From contig DGLB01000060.1 of the NCBI GenBank assembly GCA_002387845.1, forward strand, positions 21,901 through 85,900: a DNA stretch of 64,000 nucleotides, written 5' to 3'. The notes under the pieces are model-generated. The model worked only from the letters and a program-made list of their open reading frames with translations. It was not told the DNA's origin and did not search any database. Shown here piece by piece: positions 62,989 through 64,000 of the stretch. This DNA is from Stenotrophomonas maltophilia. GTDB lineage: Bacteria; Pseudomonadota; Gammaproteobacteria; Xanthomonadales; Xanthomonadaceae. Made by a program: the position numbers and the translations under genes. Position 1 is the stretch's first letter. Every line of letters starts with the position of its first letter.

Positions 62989-64000
62989 ATGTCTTTCGAA
63001 GACCTGGGCCTTGCCCCGTTCCTGCTGCGCGCGTTGTCCGAGCAGGGCTATGAAAACCCGACCCCGATCCAGGAACAGGCCATTCCGCTGGCCCTGGCCG
63101 GGCGCGACCTGCTGGCCGGCGCACAGACCGGTACCGGCAAGACCGCTGCCTTTGGTTTACCGCTGCTGCAGCACCTGGGCACGAATCCGCAGGCCGTTGA
63201 CGGCCCGCGCAAGCCGCGTGCGCTGGTGCTGGCCCCGACCCGCGAACTGGCCACCCAGGTGCATGACAGCCTGCGCGGCTACAGCAAGTACCTGCGCATC
63301 CCCAGCGCCTGCATCTACGGCGGCGTGGGCATGGGCAACCAGTTCGACGTGCTGCGCCGTGGCGTGGACCTGCTGGTGGCCTGCCCGGGTCGTCTGATCG
63401 ACCACCTGGAACGCCGCAGCGTGGACCTGTCCGGCATTGAAGTGCTGGTGCTGGACGAAGCCGACCGCATGCTCGACATGGGCTTCCTGCCGTCGATCAA
63501 GCGCATCCTGGCCAAGCTGCCGCGCCAGAACCGCCAGACCCTGCTGTTCTCGGCGACGTTTGAAGACAACATCCGCCAGCTGGCGCTGGAGTTCATGCGC
63601 AACCCGGAACAGATCCAGGTAACGCCGAAGAACACCGTGGCCGAAACCATCACCCACAAGGTGCATCCGGTGGACGGTGCCCGCAAGCGCGAACTGCTGC
63701 TGCACCTGCTGGCGCAGGACAGCCGCGAGCAGACCCTGGTGTTTGCCCGCACCAAGCACGGCAGCGACAAGCTGGCCACGTTCCTGGAAAAGTCGGGCAT
63801 CAAGACCGCGGCCATCCATGGCAACAAGAGCCAGGGCCAGCGCCTGCGTGCACTGGGCGACTTCAAGGCCGGCCGGGTGACGGTGCTGGTGGCGACCGAC
63901 ATCGCCGCACGCGGCATCGACATCAACGAACTGCCGAAGGTCATCAACTATGACCTGCCGATGGTGGCCGAAGACTACGTGCACCGCATCGGCCGTACCG
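62989..64000 (+). CDS. RhlE-like DEAD-box RNA helicase, 5' part (3' end outside window)
   Basis: 337 codons present, open at the right edge. ATP-dependent RNA helicase. Motifs in order: Q motif [23 protein letters not shown], Ia APTRELA, GG and TPGR-like CPGRLID, II DEAD, III SAT, then [18 protein letters not shown] and VI HRIGRT at the cut. The opening [16 protein letters not shown] is that of RhlE. The start ATG at 62989 has GGAG at 62976-62979. The C-terminal tail that distinguishes RhlE from other DEAD proteins is missing, so the subfamily is not final. Confidence 0.9.
   Translation, partial: MSFEDLGLAPFLLRALSEQGYENPTPIQEQAIPLALAGRDLLAGAQTGTGKTAAFGLPLLQHLGTNPQAVDGPRKPRALVLAPTRELATQVHDSLRGYSKYLRIPSACIYGGVGMGNQFDVLRRGVDLLVACPGRLIDHLERRSVDLSGIEVLVLDEADRMLDMGFLPSIKRILAKLPRQNRQTLLFSATFEDNIRQLALEFMRNPEQIQVTPKNTVAETITHKVHPVDGARKRELLLHLLAQDSREQTLVFARTKHGSDKLATFLEKSGIKTAAIHGNKSQGQRLRALGDFKAGRVTVLVATDIAARGIDINELPKVINYDLPMVAEDYVHRIGRT

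Noticed and set aside
62843..63397. 184-residue frame starting in the RhlE leader
   Set aside because: Mostly overlaps the helicase gene out of frame, no ribosome site, biased composition.

Overview
The window is about two-thirds G+C, densely coded, and reads as chromosomal DNA of a xanthomonad, most probably Stenotrophomonas. The main reasons are the xanA/xanB pair, an O-antigen locus lying between etfBA and a metB-type gene (the classical position of the Xanthomonas lps locus), and several GTAG-flanked hairpins of the SMAG type described from S. maltophilia. The genus call is inference. I see no rRNA, tRNA, insertion sequence, phage or CRISPR array.

Layout. 0-17.8 kb is housekeeping: a cut RDD gene, lptG-lptF, pepA-holC-valS, a pssA-holD-rimI operon (holD called here from synteny and weak terminal similarity), a DUF4124 protein, proS, an H-NS-like protein, a ThrE-type exporter, an Mla-type phospholipid transport operon with a lipoprotein, and an AlkB-like dioxygenase. 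17.8-20.7 kb is a small accessory islet with a SymE-like protein behind a structured leader, an orphan 111-residue protein and a two-gene membrane unit. 20.7-25.4 kb holds scoAB and a SWIM/SNF2 helicase.

25.4-54.9 kb is a surface-polysaccharide region. On the minus strand, rmlBACD (dTDP-L-rhamnose) runs into a UDP-xylose synthase, a GtrB-like transferase, a GtrA flippase, a small unknown membrane protein and a large GT-C-like protein. This set resembles a Gtr-type O-antigen modification module. After etfBA on the plus strand come xanA, xanB and a HAD-UbiA fusion of the decaprenyl-phosphate phosphoribosyltransferase type. Then a long minus-strand operon, beginning 17 nt after metB, encodes a GT4 enzyme, Wzm, Wzt, an FkbM methyltransferase with coiled coil, a 1228-residue three-domain glycosyltransferase, Gmd, Rmd, a GT-C-like protein, an SMR-type flippase, a GT4 enzyme and a methyltransferase. 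Together these suggest an ABC-transporter-exported, GDP-D-rhamnose-based O-chain (as in Pseudomonas A-band or E. coli O9a), end-capped by methylation and decorated by one or two undecaprenyl-phosphate-pentose pathways.

54.9-64 kb returns to core functions: metB and cbs (transsulfuration), a YdcH-like protein, an OmpA/DUF4398 pair, a PilT/PilU ATPase, maleylacetoacetate isomerase and fumarylacetoacetase, and the start of an RhlE-like RNA helicase cut by the window end. The strongest leads for new biology are the two lipid-linked pentose modules, the SymE-like locus, and the repeat-invaded holD candidate.
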